Positions 1-11,480 of a stretch of DNA of 64,000 nt are shown here, piece after piece. Under the pieces are notes generated by a model that ran no database searches, was not told the origin of the DNA, and saw only the letters and a list, made by a program, of their open reading frames with translations. The position numbers and the translations under genes were made by a program. Position 1 is the stretch's first letter, and every line of letters begins with the position of its first letter. Source of the DNA: Callorhinus ursinus (Eukaryota; Chordata; Mammalia; Carnivora; Otariidae); NCBI RefSeq assembly GCF_003265705.1, contig NW_020312859.1, positions 5,296,763 through 5,360,762 of the forward strand, written 5' to 3'.

Positions 1-720
1 AGCACTTAAATAGCACTTAAGTATTTAAGGTTCAGAATGTATGCACTATTTGATTTCTTATTGAGTTATCACAAAAAATAGGAAAGCCTTCTCTTCTAGA
101 AAAATCTCTACATCTCAACCATGTTCTCAACATAATCCATGAACTTATTCCCTTTCTTTCCTGTTCATGTTGATGGCACTTTCCTTGACTCATAAGTTTA
201 TAGGATGAAGGGATACAGTACACCGCCCCCCCCATAGCAGTGGCCCAGCATCCCTACACCTTCAGGCCCTAGACATAGCCAGGACGCGGGGGTGGAAAAG
301 CACATGTCTTTGGGATTCCCAAACAGAGCCGGTTCAGCCACTTGCTGCTGACAAAATGCAAAGGCAGAGAAATGAGTGGTAGTGAAACAAGAAAGGAATT
401 TGTTTCAGTAAGGCCAACACCAGGAAGACAGTGGACTAATGTCTCAAAGACTGCAAAGTGCCAAAAATACTTCCAGGTTTATATAAGGAAAATGTGGGGC
501 AAAGGTTGGTGAGTACGAGCAGGTGGGCAGTGAAGGTCAAGCCCATCATTGTCTTGGGGTCAGTCCTGCAGGGTCTTGCTGGCTCTGGGCAGTCCTTCTT
601 CCTTGAGGGGGTAGTTTCAGTTCCCATCAGGGGACGCTTTCCCCGTAGAGTCTTTTGCCTGAGTTAATTGATAAGCTGGAAAGAAGACACTTCATCAATT
701 AGAAAGTTCGAGGTCAAAAT
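1..720. other. Unclassified non-coding sequence
   Basis: No repeat family, exon or promoter could be recognised. There is a short C-run near 226-234. Short open frames on both strands have no family resemblance and look like chance. Part of 290-670 could be a lineage-specific LTR-type repeat, but nothing decisive is visible. Confidence 0.4.
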
Positions 721-734
721 GGATGTGGTAGAAG

Positions 735-857
735 GACGCCTGGCTGGCTCAGTTGGTGGAGCATGAAGATCTTGATCTCTGGGTAGTGAGTTTGAGCCCC
801 ATGTTGGGCGTAGAGATTACTTAAAAAATTTTTTTAAAAAGTCTTAAAAAAAATAAA
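735..857 (+). mobile_element. Can-SINE, short tRNA-Lys-like form
   Basis: The element starts with a GGACGCCTGGCTGGCTCAG head, carries A-box- and B-box-like promoter motifs, and ends in the typical 'gtagagattactt' plus A-rich tail. It lacks the CT-rich body of the long form. Imperfect 13-bp TSDs lie at 722-734 and 858-870 (two mismatches). Confidence 0.85.
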
Positions 858-1699
858 GAGGTGGTTGAAGTCCTCTTTCATGGAAAAGTCAGAGAACAGG
901 GCAGTTTCTACTGAAGACTGAGTAACTCGGATCACTCAGTCTCCCCCCTCATCCCCCCTCCCAGGCTCCTCCGTGCTTATTTCCCAGCTGCTGTAAGACA
1001 GGCTGGCCTCACATCTGAACCCCGAGAAACGGGAGTGGCACAATGACATGACAGCAGCACAGTGACAAAACAGGATTCTTTTCCTTACATAAGGAGCCAT
1101 TAGCATGTGTATCAACATCTTGTTAGGTGATTTGTTTTAGTTTTATGATTTTAACTATAAAAGCAATATAAGCATGTGGTGTGAGCCCTCAGTTTTATCA
1201 GCCTGTGCTGTCTTACATTGAGTTTCCGGCATTCTGGACTAGCTTACGTAATTCTGGGAAAGAGGTCTGGGGCAGCGATCACGCTCAGTCTCCCTAAAAG
1301 CAGAGCTGGCCGTCCTCCCTGCAGTCATAAGGAAGTGGCGAGGCTGGGAACTGGAGAGGGAAGGGAAGACATCAGGATGGCCACAGAGTGAGCCCTCGGC
1401 GTTTATCACATAAATGTTTAATGGCAGAGTCAAGGGCAGAGACCGGGCCAGGGTCTGGGCCATGGGACTTCCCAGGGCCCCAGCATCCTGCGCTCAGGTG
1501 TTGCAGCTGCTCTGTGGAGGGACTGCTCAGTCTCCACCTGTAGTCTCTCAGGAGGGGTAGATGTGCTTCCCTGGAAACCTCTTATAATGAACTTCCCAGT
1601 GGAATTCTCCACCTGGACCTTCCAGAGATGCCTAAAACGATGTGTCAACACATGAATTTGTTCCTCTCTGTGCCAAACCTCCCACCTTTCCTATCTCGG
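858..1699. other. Unclassified non-coding sequence
   Basis: Mixed-composition sequence with no recognisable repeat or gene. Open frames here are under 75 codons and overlap each other on both strands, so they are not supported as genes. Confidence 0.4.
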
Positions 1700-2345
1700 G
1701 CGATGGAACTCCCCCCCCCACCCCCAGCCATTCATCTGTCTGTATGAGGAACCAGGACATCATCCTTGATACCTTGCTCCCCTACCAGCATCTAATTTAT
1801 TCTATCTCCCAAACGTCCCGTGAATCTGGTCACTTCTCTCCACCTCTGCAGCCCATCACTACGGTTCAGACCACCACAGGTTATTTTATATTTAATGTTA
1901 TTTAATGGCCACCTCCTGACTGATGGTCTTGCACAGAATGGTCATGCCTTCACTCACTTCCCAAGTGTTTACCCAGCATCTCCTGTGTTTTGGTGCCAGT
2001 GATACAATGGTAAGCCCAACAAAGTCCTTATCCATGGAACTACCATCCTTACAGAAGTCAGTTGTCCTTCCTAAAGCACAAATGTCATCATGTCTGTCTT
2101 CAACTTAAAATATATCAATGGCATCCCACTGCCCTCAGTATAAAATCCCAACTCTCTATTACTCCTTCCTCTCCAGCAAATCTCAGCCCACGGTCTGCTT
2201 TGCCTGTCTTCCTAGACATGTGGAGTCAATTTCAATTACTTAAAGGCACCAAGCCTTTGCATATTCTGGGACCTCCTTTCCTCCCTCGTCTCTTTGCCTG
2301 GCTAACAGCTACTCACCCTTCAGGTCCCAGCTTGACGCTCTCTTG
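1700..2345 (+). mobile_element. L2 LINE relic
   Basis: The stretch around 2070-2340 follows the L2 3'-region order: 'atcaatggcatcccactgcc', 'tataaaatcccaactct', 'gcctttgcatattctg', then a 'ttcaggtcccagct' block. The upstream part (1730-1860) resembles the more 5' L2 segment. It is old and diverged, in the sense orientation, and has no coding capacity. Open frames inside it are relics of the repeat. Outer borders are approximate. Confidence 0.65.
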
Positions 2346-3680
2346 GCCAGGGTTGCCAACTGGGATGAGTTAAGTCATGTTGGGGATGATGGAATTTGGA
2401 GGATGCCCAGGATTCCCTGAGACCTGAAACCCATCCTGCCACAACCGCTACTGCTCATTCCTTCTTCCGGAGACTTTGAAAGAAACATGTGCCCAGAGAA
2501 CAAAGCCAGACAAATGCACACTTTCTTTCTCTGAGGTTCTGACCTCTCGTTGTGCTCGACTGAACAATGTGGAAGATTGCTTTGACCTGGGCTGGAGGGA
2601 GACTTAACTGACCTCAAAAGAGAACATGTGCTGGTTTGGGCCGCTCTGCATCTGAGTGCTCCTTCTGTTTGGAGGAATCCAGAGCCTGGCACATTGGAGG
2701 CATTTGTCCAGGGGCAGCAGCAATGACTTATTTGGATGGTCCCTGTAGTAGGCTCTTACCTGGCTTTTCTGAGGCCAGTTTTCCAGCCTTCCTATCAGTT
2801 CTCCGAGCTACTTGATATCCTTCCAACAAATCCCTTTTCCTTTAGGGTCCCTAGGTACGGTCTCAACTGTTAGAGACCAGAAACCTCGAAGGTTTTAATA
2901 TCTTTTTTATTCTATCCTCACCATGGGGTGCATCCTCACTCCCCACTCCACTGGTGCAAAATGGCGAAGCCCAAGACAAATATACTGAGCAGGATAGGGA
3001 TTCTAAGTTCCACAGCTCATCTTGACTTATCCACCCACTCCAGGTTTCCCTTGATGGGCTGGAAACACAGATCCTAAGTGAGAACAAACCTAAGCCATTT
3101 CCCTTCTCAAGCACTTGGGAGGAGAAGAAGGAGAATATCAGAAAATTGCTAATCATAAAGGAGGGAGATTCATCCTTCGCCCTGTGGCTCAGTTAGCATC
3201 CTGGCCCTTGGCCCATGCATACTGGCATGCCTCCTGCTTGGAGGCAGAGCCAGGGAGAGAGAAGCTTGCACCTCTCCCTGGAGTCCAGCAGCTGTGGATG
3301 AACAGAAAATGCTTGTTGTCTTTCCAGGTATCCCATGGTTTCCCAAGAAATGGGCACCGTTGCTTCCCGCCTTTGTCACTCACCATGCTTGTGATTTAAT
3401 GCTTTTCTATCTCCACTTTTATCTCATGGCTTCTCCCTCTGGTGAGTGTATTGATTTCTCTTACCCCTCCCAAGCATTTACTCTCACTGGGTCACAGCTT
3501 CACACCAGGCACCCCTGTCTGCCTGCCCCATGGCCTCTTCTGCCTGGTGACTCTGCACCTCATTGCTTCTGCTCCCTGCCTCTTCTCTGTGTTTCTCTCA
3601 ACCTACAGGCCGCTCTGCTGTCTGGGTTTATCTCTTAGATCCAAGCGTCCCAAAGATGGTGTGATTAGATCTGTAGGTCA
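2346..3680. other. Unclassified non-coding sequence
   Basis: No repeat family or gene was recognised. Overlapping open frames of up to 118 codons at 3115-3798 run into the inverted-repeat arm and show no domain, signal peptide or codon bias that I can support. Confidence 0.4.
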
Positions 3681-3815
3681 CTCCTCATTGAGAGGGCCCT
3701 GCCCAAGGCCACGAGTCTCTGGTCACCTGGCTCAGGGAGACAAAGCTAATGGATTCCACTCCAACCCAACATTTCAGACTCAACTTGTACAAACCTAAGC
3801 ATATCAACTTTACTC
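3681..3815. repeat. Left arm of a ~135-bp inverted repeat
   Basis: Reading + from 3681 ('ctcctcattgagagggccct') to 3815 reproduces the reverse complement of 5151-5285 with only three mismatches that I can count. Homology stops abruptly at both ends. The arm is not a Can-SINE, L1 end or any family I recognise. With the partner arm 1.3 kb away, a transcript could fold into a long stem. Confidence 0.9.
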
Positions 3816-5150
3816 CCCCTTCATTGTTTCTTCTGTGTGCCCGAACTGAGTGCATGTTCTACTGTTTTGCTGTAGCAATCTGGTCTTCAAAATGAAGTCC
3901 TCCCTATATGCTAGTCCTCCAGATTCATTTCTCTCCACTCCTTCTGCACCACAACTGTCTGAACGTCTCAATATGTAATTCTTGAGATGAAATCAGTTCT
4001 TCCTACCCTCTGGCCAATGCTCTTTCCTTTCAACCACACTCCACACAAGGGGGCTTTGTTTGGACTTCTCTGTCTCTACTTGTATCTTCTTTTCTCTACA
4101 GGAGCCCAATCTGGAATGCTTTAACATCCTCCTCTACGGGACCATGAACCCTTCTGGGCAGAAATGATCTAGTGATCTTTGGGGCTTGCCCGGAGTGGAT
4201 ATCTGTGAGTATTAAAGACCAACTTGGCAATGACTTTCAAACATACTTCCCCTAGAGATCAGGACACACAGTCCCCCATCCCCTGGTTCAGCAGCTCATT
4301 TTGAGGAGGTGTGCAAAAATGAGGGTCCTGGCAACAGCCTGGTGGGTGCCAAGACTGCTGTGGTGTGAATGGATCTCTAGGCTTTGGCCCTGAGAGCACT
4401 TCCCTCCAAAGAATGGCAAGCGCAGAGAGGACACAGCTGTGATCTAGGTGGTCCTTTGCCTGGCCTGCCACTGTAGGCTGCCTGGCTGCTTTAAGTGCCT
4501 CTCTGGGGGATGAGCTCATTTCTTCTCGCTCTGTTGCTTTTGCTCGTGTTGCTGCAGGACTCCTAGTCCAGGAGTGACTCAGCTGATTTGCCTCTTGACA
4601 TACTTGAAGTGGTATAGAGGAGGAGCAGAATGGTAGGGGGTCAAGCTGGAAGCAAATTTTGAACCTTATAGTCATGAGGAGGCCTGGCCTCATGCCCATA
4701 AGACCATGGAGAGGGCCAGGAGGGCTAGAGCCTGGTCCTGAACTTAACCTGGGAGAACGGCCAGGGCTGGGGTAACTCAGCCAGCTCGGGAAGGACTTAA
4801 GAGGTTGCATATTCTCACTAAAGCCCAGGCTCTGAGACTGTCCCACCAAGCAGGCAGAACTCGTGGTGCAAGGGCCCCTGACAGGTAGTACCACGTAAGA
4901 GGTCTATCAGGCCCTCACAGTAAGATGGAGACAGGAACTAATCTTCATAGAATGTTGGGGAAAGAAGGAAGCAGATTACTCAAAGCAGCAAATCAGAGTG
5001 AGATCTAAGGCAGGAACCAGCCCTGTGAGTCTGGGCATAGGCTGGGTGGGGAGGAGAGACCTCGGGATCAGGAGCCTTATCATTCATTCCCCACCCTGTG
5101 CTGAACCCTGGGGATGCAGAGATGACTGAGCAGGGTTCCTGCCCTGCTCA
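3816..5150. other. Spacer between inverted-repeat arms
   Basis: This is a 1.3-kb spacer between the arms. It includes an open minus-strand frame of 211 codons (4259-4894) that is Pro/Ser-rich and matches nothing I know, so I treat it as chance. Positions 5095-5150 ('ctgtgctgaaccctggggat' onward) look like an L2-type LINE relic cut off sharply by the right arm. Confidence 0.5.
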
Positions 5151-5285
5151 GTAAAGTTGACATGCTTAGGTTTGTACAAGTTCAGTCTGAAATGTTGGGT
5201 TGGAGTGGAACCCATTAGCTTTGTCTCCCTGAGCCAGGTGACCAGAGACTCGTGGCCTTGGGCAGGGCCCTCTCAATGAGGAGCG
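5151..5285. repeat. Right arm of the ~135-bp inverted repeat
   Basis: Reverse complement of 3681-3815 with about 98% identity by eye. It interrupts an older LINE-like sequence ending at 5150, which suggests that this copy is the newcomer. Whether it arrived as an inverted duplication or as an independent insertion of an unknown repeat cannot be decided from this sequence alone. Confidence 0.9.
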
Positions 5286-5417
5286 AATCCCGGTTTGAAT
5301 TTGGTGGAGAGCCCAGACATATAACAAACTACAGTAACACTCGGTCAAAGCTATGGCAGAGGTCAGCACAGGGGCTGTGGAGCACAGAGAAGAAGGACTA
5401 ACTCTACCTTTTCGGAA

Positions 5418-5555
5418 AGAGGGTCTAGCGATCCTTCGTAGCAGAGGGAGTATCTGAGGTCCTTCAAAATGGAGGGGAAGTCTGAGGGTCCTTCCTAGTA
5501 GAGGGGAGAAACTGGAAGGTCCTTCACGCTGGAAGGGATGGTCTGGCGGACCTAG
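5418..5555. repeat. Degenerate minisatellite, ~29-bp unit, ~4 copies
   Basis: The core 'tccttc' recurs at 5432, 5460, 5489 and 5520, each followed by a purine-rich 'gaggg(g/a)ag' block. A decayed fifth start is near 5548. The period is 28-31 bp and units differ at several positions. Confidence 0.75.
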
Positions 5556-6218
5556 AGGTGAGTTCGTACTTGAAGGATGTAAAAGTATTTACTAGGTGGA
5601 AAAGAGATGGCTGCGTATTGGCATGAGGTATGTCACAGCCAAACCTGTTGGGCACTACAGGTCATTAGATGGGACTGGTACACCAGGTGCATATGAGGAT
5701 GTGACAGCAGATGTTGTAGATGTTGATGAGAAGCTGAAGAAAGGGCTGCCCTCCTGGTTATGATTCTGGTGATCCCACCTACTAGTCATATGGATTCTCA
5801 CCCCACAGCTCTACCATCTGACTCAATCAAGTTACAAATCTTCCTCTTAAAGGAGGGGAGATAGGTGATAGCTTGCTCCTGTTTAGTATGAGTTCCTTTC
5901 TTCTTTTAAGCATAGGAATCTGACTTGGCTTGGCCTCAGGGGAACAGGGAAACTGAGGCAAGAAGGGAAAGGAAATTGCAATTCAGTGGGCACTCAGGTG
6001 TCCAGGACTCATCCCCAAACATGGAACATGCTAGAAAAAGGACAGTATGACTAATGTTAGCCTACCTATTACTTCTGACCTATTTTTGTTGCTTCAAGAA
6101 TGAGCTGGGGCTATCTAGCCCTGCAGCTGGGTCCCCAGATGTTGTAGCAAGTCAGAGATTAAGTGATGGTCAGAAGAGCCTGAAGACTTCTGAAAAGGCA
6201 CTTGCATGATGAGAGGAA
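5556..6218. other. Unclassified sequence with an LTR-like feel
   Basis: No gene was recognised. A purine-rich run at about 5850-5868 ('aaaggaggggagatag') resembles a retroviral polypurine tract and the following sequence could be an LTR, but no paired LTR or coding remnant is visible. This is weak inference only. Confidence 0.25.
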
Positions 6219-6410
6219 AGAGCATGGCTTTAGGTTCGAGTTCAAATAGTCCTTCCTAGCTATATGTCTTTGAGCAAGTTACCCAGTCTCTCTGAGCCAC
6301 TGGTTCCTCAGCTGTGAAATAGGGATTACAGCACCTATTTCCTAGGATTGTTGTGAGGGTAAATGAGATAATTTATATGAAAGAATCTGGCACACAGAGA
6401 GTATTCTGCT
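6219..6410 (+). mobile_element. MIR SINE relic
   Basis: It shows the MIR core order: 'agcatggctt', 'gttcgagttcaaat', 'tttgagcaagttacccagtc', 'gttcctcagctgtgaaatag', 'ttgttgtgagggtaaatgag'. Ancient mammalian tRNA-derived SINE in sense orientation. It is unlikely to be active. Confidence 0.85.
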
Positions 6411-6469
6411 TCTCCTCATGACCCTGTCTCAAGAAGCCCAAGGAAGGGAGAAAGCTTTATTCAACATGT

Positions 6470-6765
6470 ATAAAGGGTTAACACCTGAAAAAAATATATA
6501 TAAAGAGCTCTTTTAAATCAATAAGAGAATGGATACTCCAATAAAAATATAGGCAAAAGATAGAAGCAACTAATAAAATAATGCATTTTAATGGCTATTA
6601 ACCATATAAAAATATAATACCATGTACATATAAATATACAGCCATATATACACACTTCATTAACCAAAAAAGGCAAATGGGAAAAAAAAGAAAAAAGGCA
6701 AATAATAACAATAAGAAAATATCATTTCCACTTAGCTTGACAATGTTTATCAACTATTTACTCAT
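6470..6765 (+). mobile_element. L1 (older mammalian subfamily) fragment
   Basis: An A-rich stretch with 'aagagctcttttaaatcaat' and 'gaatggatactccaataaaa' resembles the sense strand near the 3' end of L1M-type elements. It contains no open frame and borders are approximate. A Can-SINE follows directly. Confidence 0.5.
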
Positions 6766-6779
6766 AAACACAGTGTGCT

Positions 6780-6984
6780 GGGGTGCCTGGGCTCAGTCGT
6801 TAAGCATCTGCCTTCGGCTCAGGTCATGATCCCGGGGTCCTGGGATCGAGCCCCACGTCGGGCTCTCTGCTCAGTGGGAAGCCTGCTTCTCCCTCTCCCA
6901 CTCCCCCTGCTTGTGTTCCCTCTCTCGCTCACTCTCTCTCTTTCTGTCAAATAAATAAATAAATAAAATCTTAAAAATAAATAA
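6780..6984 (+). mobile_element. Can-SINE, full length
   Basis: Long form with tRNA-like head, CT-rich body and (AAAT)n tail. A perfect 16-bp TSD lies at 6764-6779 and 6985-7000, so this is a relatively young insertion. A 3-bp deletion (TGG) is present in the head 'CCTGGGCTCAG'. Confidence 0.95.
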
Positions 6985-7079
6985 ATAAACACAGTGTGCT
7001 TCCATTCATAATTTATAAACTACTTGTATTCTTTTTATGTGGACTACCTAGTCATACCTTTTGCCTATTTTTCTGATGT

Positions 7080-7265
7080 AGCATTGTTCTTTTCCTTATT
7101 GGTTCATAAAAGCTCTTTATATATTAGATTTTAACCTTTTGATTACCATATATGTTACCATACTTTTCTAGTCTGTCATTTGTCTTTTGACTCGTTTATG
7201 GTATTTTGGCTGTGCAGAAGTTTAAAAATCGTTAAATGGTCAAAATCATTAATGAATGTTTCCTT
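7080..7265 (-). mobile_element. L1 fragment, antisense
   Basis: The series 'agctctttatatattagatt', 'ctgtcatttgtcttttgact' and 'tgtgcagaagtttaaaa' is typical of antisense L1M 3' regions. Short, diverged and non-coding. Confidence 0.55.
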
Positions 7266-7549
7266 GTTAGCTCGGCAAAGAGGATAAAGTTTCACAATAC
7301 ACAGCATGGGAAAGGCTATCCCTAATATGCGATTGTTGGCTTAAGTAGCATGGACTGCAACCACTTTACATTTAGATCTTTTATGTCTCACTGCTCTGAT
7401 TGATATTTTCTCATTATGTAGTGTTCCTATGTAGACTTGTCTTCCAACATAGATGTGAGCCCAGGGAGAAAATACACTGATCACACAGACTTGAGTATTC
7501 TAGTCTTCTCAAAGTTGCCTATCTCATTGAAAATTAATCGACTGTGATC

Positions 7550-7663
7550 AGGGCACCTGGGTGGCTCAGTCAGTTAACCATCTGACATTTGATCTCAGCT
7601 CAGGTCTTGATCTCAGGGTCTTGAGTTCAAGCCCAGTGTGGAGTCACTTAAAAAAAAAAAAAA
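7550..7663 (+). mobile_element. Can-SINE, body-deleted short form
   Basis: The head and tRNA-like region are followed directly by 'gtgtggagtcactt' and poly(A), with no CT-rich body. A 21-bp TSD with one mismatch lies at 7529-7549 and 7664-7684. Confidence 0.92.
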
Positions 7664-7959
7664 GAAAATTAATTGACTGTGATCTGGTTTATACATTGGT
7701 CTAATGAGTTTTGTTGGTGTGAGTCTGCCCTAATCTCAGTGCTGACAAAATCAGGTCCCTAAGCTATATGTAAGTCCAAAAGTTGGACTCTAGGTTGTGT
7801 TAATTCATCCAGAACTTTCTGAGAAATGTCAGTCTCACCACTTTTTCTTGGAGATAATCCCCAACATTTCCATAGCTATGCAAGTATCTTTCTCAATATA
7901 AGTGGTAGAGGTGAAGGTGCCAGAAACCCTGTAACTAATAATAATTAATAATCATACCT

Positions 7960-8190
7960 ACCCCCTAATTAAGTATTTTTTAGGTGCCTGGCACTGTTCT
8001 TGGTATGTGTAACAGACTATTTAACAGCTACAACATTCCAACATAACATAAACAACATTAATTTCTGACTTACAGGTGAATAAAAAGGGGCCCAGAGAGA
8101 CAGAGTAACTTGATCGAAGTTACTAAGTCAGAAAGTGGTGCTGCCAGTATTTGAACCCTGGACTGTCTGCTTTCCTCTGTGCTTGTGTTT
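7960..8190 (-). mobile_element. MIR SINE relic
   Basis: The antisense MIR order is visible: 'gtgcctggcactgttcttgg', a diverged centre, 'cccagagagacagagtaact', 'agtcagaaagtggtgctgcc', 'tttgaaccctggactgtctg'. Confidence 0.8.
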
Positions 8191-8869
8191 GTCATAGTTG
8201 ATTATGATCCTGTCTTGAAATCTCCCTTTAGCTTAGAGATCCTCACTGTTACCTAATTATTCCACTAACTATACCAAAAATAAATTGATAACATTTTTCG
8301 CCACTAATTTCTTCATTTCTTTCTGAATTTTCAAATCTCCAGCACTTACAGACACATCTGAGCACCCTGTGGGTAACACATAGGGAACTCCTGCCAAATC
8401 CCTCTTCCCGGGAAGTATGGGCATCCATTCTTCCACTATCATCATGGCTGCTGTGTCAGATTTAGAATATAAAGGGTTTCTTGTGCATTGTCTTCCAGCC
8501 AGAAGAAGCAGCCATAGGCTGACACATTCCATATGAGGCCGTGGGCCTCCAGGAAAATGTCTTTCTCTTAGTGTTTTTTTTTAAAGTATTGATTTAGCTC
8601 TTTATTTTCTGACTGAATATAGACCTTTACCAGTTCCAGGTGGCTTAGTAATGTTCAGATAACTAAAATGGACCAGTCTATAAATGAATTGAGTTATTCG
8701 GAAGATATAAAAATACTGTGCAATTTTGTTTTATGTAGTGCTATTTTTATGAGAGTTAGAAAACGTTCTGTAGACAGAACAGTGGAAAACAGAAAGGGAG
8801 ACAGCATTGTGCCACAGGAAGAAACAAGAGAGAGAAACCTGGAAAGAAAGAAGGGAAATTAATAATTGA
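8191..8869. other. Unclassified non-coding sequence
   Basis: No repeat family or exon recognised. Short frames on both strands (up to 87 codons) show no supportable product. Confidence 0.4.
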
Positions 8870-9065
8870 TTATCACTTACTATTGCCAGTCACCGTGCTA
8901 GATCCATCCTTTAGATATCATCTTGTTTAATCTCTACAGCTACTCTGGAACATAGATTTATTGCATCCATTTCATGGATTAGCAAACAGGCTCAGAAAGG
9001 TTAAGTAACTTGCTCAAGGGCACACAGCTAGTTCATGCAGAGCTGGGGTTTGAGTGCAGTTCTCT
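8870..9065 (-). mobile_element. MIR SINE relic
   Basis: Well-preserved antisense MIR: 'tcaccgtgctagatccatcc', 'aggctcagaaaggttaagta', 'acttgctcaagggcacacag', 'gagctggggtttgagtgcag'. Confidence 0.88.
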
Positions 9066-9639
9066 CAGACCCTTGGTGTGCTGGGTACAGAAAGGAAGAA
9101 TAGATCACAAAACTCAAACTGAAGCCTAGCAGGGAACTGAGGCGATCAAAGTGAAACTGACAGGGGCCCGGAGAAAAGGATGATCACAGTGACAGAGGAG
9201 TTTGTGCTAGCTGTTAGTAAGTGCTGTGGTCTCTGAGTCTGAGTCCTGCCCACTTGGAGCAGGGCAGGAGCAGGTGGCTGGAGTGGGTCCCGGTGGAGGT
9301 GAGGATGGCTGGAGGGCCTCACCCAGTCAGAGAGCCTGCTGGTTCCAGCACAGCTGAGAGTCTGAGTTAAGGCAAAGAGATGGTTGGGTTGGGCCTGAGA
9401 CAGGGACCCTGGTCTCTCTAGGATGGTGGGGACACTGGGTTCAAGGGGATGGCTCCTCCCTTTTGGAGGAGCTCTCTCCTTGTCAAAGTCTTACATCAGT
9501 AAATCGAGACTTAGTCACCATGGTATCAGTAATGCCCCAGCAACCCATCAAGATCTTTCCTGATGATTTGAGTGAGAAAGCCACGGGAAGCTTTCAATGC
9601 ATTCAAAAAAACACTTACAAAAAGCACACTTTCTATTGC
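9066..9639. other. Unclassified non-coding sequence
   Basis: Moderately GC-rich sequence with no recognisable repeat, promoter or exon. Confidence 0.35.
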
Positions 9640-9955
9640 CAGACATGACTTAAATGATGGGGACCAAATGGTATGCCAAAATACTTTGATCCCTGCTCTT
9701 TAGAGCTAGAGTCTGGTGGGGGGAGACAGACACTAATCACATGATCATATATCAAATTCGTGTAAAACTGAAATTTTAACAAGTACTTATTATGAAAGGT
9801 ACACAATACTATAAGGTATGGCTTCCCTGAGAAAGCAATGCCTGTGCTGTGATGCAGGGAATAAGTAGAGTTAATTACCTGAAGGAAGAGTATTATATTC
9901 CAGATAAAGGAATCATTAAGTGCAAAGTTCCCTTGTTTTAAATGGTTCATCCTGG
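9640..9955 (-). mobile_element. L2-type LINE relic, antisense
   Basis: 'gatccctgctctttagagct' followed by 'agtctggtggggggagacag' and a degraded 'aagtacttattatgaaaggt' block match the antisense pattern of L2-class LINEs. Borders uncertain. Confidence 0.5.
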
Positions 9956-10133
9956 AGGAGGGAGGCTTAGTGCATGATCAGGGCTTTGCACACATTTTAC
10001 ATTCTATCTGGATGTCTCTTTTCCTAACTGGAAACTTCCCTAAGGGTCAACAAGTCCACATTTCAGGGTGAACTTCATGCTTCTGTTTTTAAACATTATA
10101 TACTTTTCGTTTATTTATGCATATGTGCAAGTA

Positions 10134-10430
10134 CCCATCTATCCAGTCAGATCTCCAACCAAGTATCTATTTATCTGTTCATTCATTACCTATTCATATA
10201 TCCATTTAATCATCCATCATACCAATTATCAATCCGTGTGTCTGTCTACTCATCCACCAGACTACCATCCATCAGTCCATATATCTATACATCTACACAC
10301 ATTTTATCTCTCCATGTGTTTATATATCCATTTACCTATCATCCACCTACCTATTCATCCAGCCATTTACCCACACATATCCATCTATTCATTTAACCAT
10401 TCATGTATCCATTTATTCATTTGTCCCTCT
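10134..10430. repeat. Degenerate (ATCC/ATTC)n simple repeat, block 1
   Basis: Tetranucleotide-type repetition of CCAT, TCAT and TATC units gives Ile/His/Pro/Ser-rich open frames that are not genes. It is the first of three blocks (others at 11481-11638 and 12849-13205) separated by mobile elements. Confidence 0.85.
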
Positions 10431-10439
10431 GCAACATAA

Positions 10440-11460
10440 TAAGAGATATGTTTCGTCTCTAACCCCAGTTCCTGACACAGAGCTCTGAAAACCCTTATAA
10501 TTTCCTGAGTGATGGGGGTGATAGAATTGTCTTTCAGAGAGGTCCCAAATCCCTTGGAATTTGCTGGGTGATGAGATTACCATTTGTTCTAATGATGTGA
10601 CTCTTGGTGGGCTCCTGAATAGCTTCAGGATGGGGACTTGTCACCAGATAGATCAAGCCATAATTGGAAGCTTGAAACTTTTGGCCTCACCTCTCCCCAT
10701 TTTCTGAGGAGAGGAGAGGGGCTGGAGATTGAGTTAATAATTAATCATGCCTATATGATGAAACTTCCATAAAAATCCCTAAAGCATGAGGTTTATTTTT
10801 TTATTTTTTATTTTTTAAAGATTTTATTTATTTATTTATTTGACAGAGAGAGAGACTCAACGAGAGAGGGAACACAAGCAGGGGAGTGGGAGAGGGAGAA
10901 GGAGAAGCAGGCTTCCTGCTGAGCAGGGAGCCCAATGTGGGGCTCCAACCCAGGACCCTGAGATCATGACCTGAGCCGAAGGCACACGCTTAACGACTGA
11001 GCCACCCAGGCCCCAAGGTTTAGACAGGCTCTGGGTTGGTGAATCCATCCATGTACTGAGAGGGTGGACACCCCGACCACCACAGGAACAGAAGCTTCTG
11101 TGCTTGAGAACCTTCCAGAACTTGCCCTATGTTCCTCTTCATCTGGCTATTCATTTGTATCCTTTACCAACTGGTAAATGTAGGTAAAGCATTTCCCTGA
11201 GTTTTATAAGCCATTATAGCAAATTCTCCAACCTGAGGAGGGGGTTGTGGGAAGCTCCAATTTATAGCTAAGTTGGACAGGAGTGTGGGTAGCCTGGGAA
11301 CCCACTACTTGTGATTGGTGTCTGAAGTGGGGGGGAAGTCTTGTGGGGATAAGCCCTTAACTTGTGGGATCTGGGCTAACTTCAGGTAGTGTCAGAATTG
11401 TTTAATATGAGGAAAAACTGCAGACATTTGGTGTCAGAAGTGTAATGAGTGGAGAAACAA
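10440..11460 (+). mobile_element. Ancient LTR-like repeat, unclassified
   Basis: The stretch from 'cctgacacagagctctgaaa' through 'gtgatgtgactcttggtggg', 'ataaaaatccctaaagcatg', 'tcatctggctattcatttgt' and 'ttaacttgtgggatctgggc' follows a known mammalian LTR-type repeat in the sense direction, but I cannot assign its name. A Can-SINE is inserted at 10796-11014. It separates simple-repeat blocks 1 and 2. Confidence 0.55.
10796..11014 (-). mobile_element. Can-SINE, full length
   Basis: Antisense: poly(T)/(TTTA)n, a GA-rich body, then the tRNA-like head ending 'gagccacccaggcccc'. A short TSD-like 'aggttta' occurs on both sides (10789-10795 and 11017-11023). It lies inside an older LTR-like element. 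Confidence 0.92.
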
Positions 11461-11480
11461 GTCTTCTTTTACCTTCCTTC

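Noticed and set aside
4259..4894. 211-codon minus-strand open frame
   Set aside because: No recognisable domain, no splice sites or promoter, Pro/Ser-rich. Its length is unusual but possible by chance in CpG-poor sequence of about 50% GC.
5560..6150. Possible endogenous retrovirus 3' end with a polypurine tract
   Set aside because: Only a purine run supports it. No gag/pol/env remnant, primer-binding site or paired LTR is visible.
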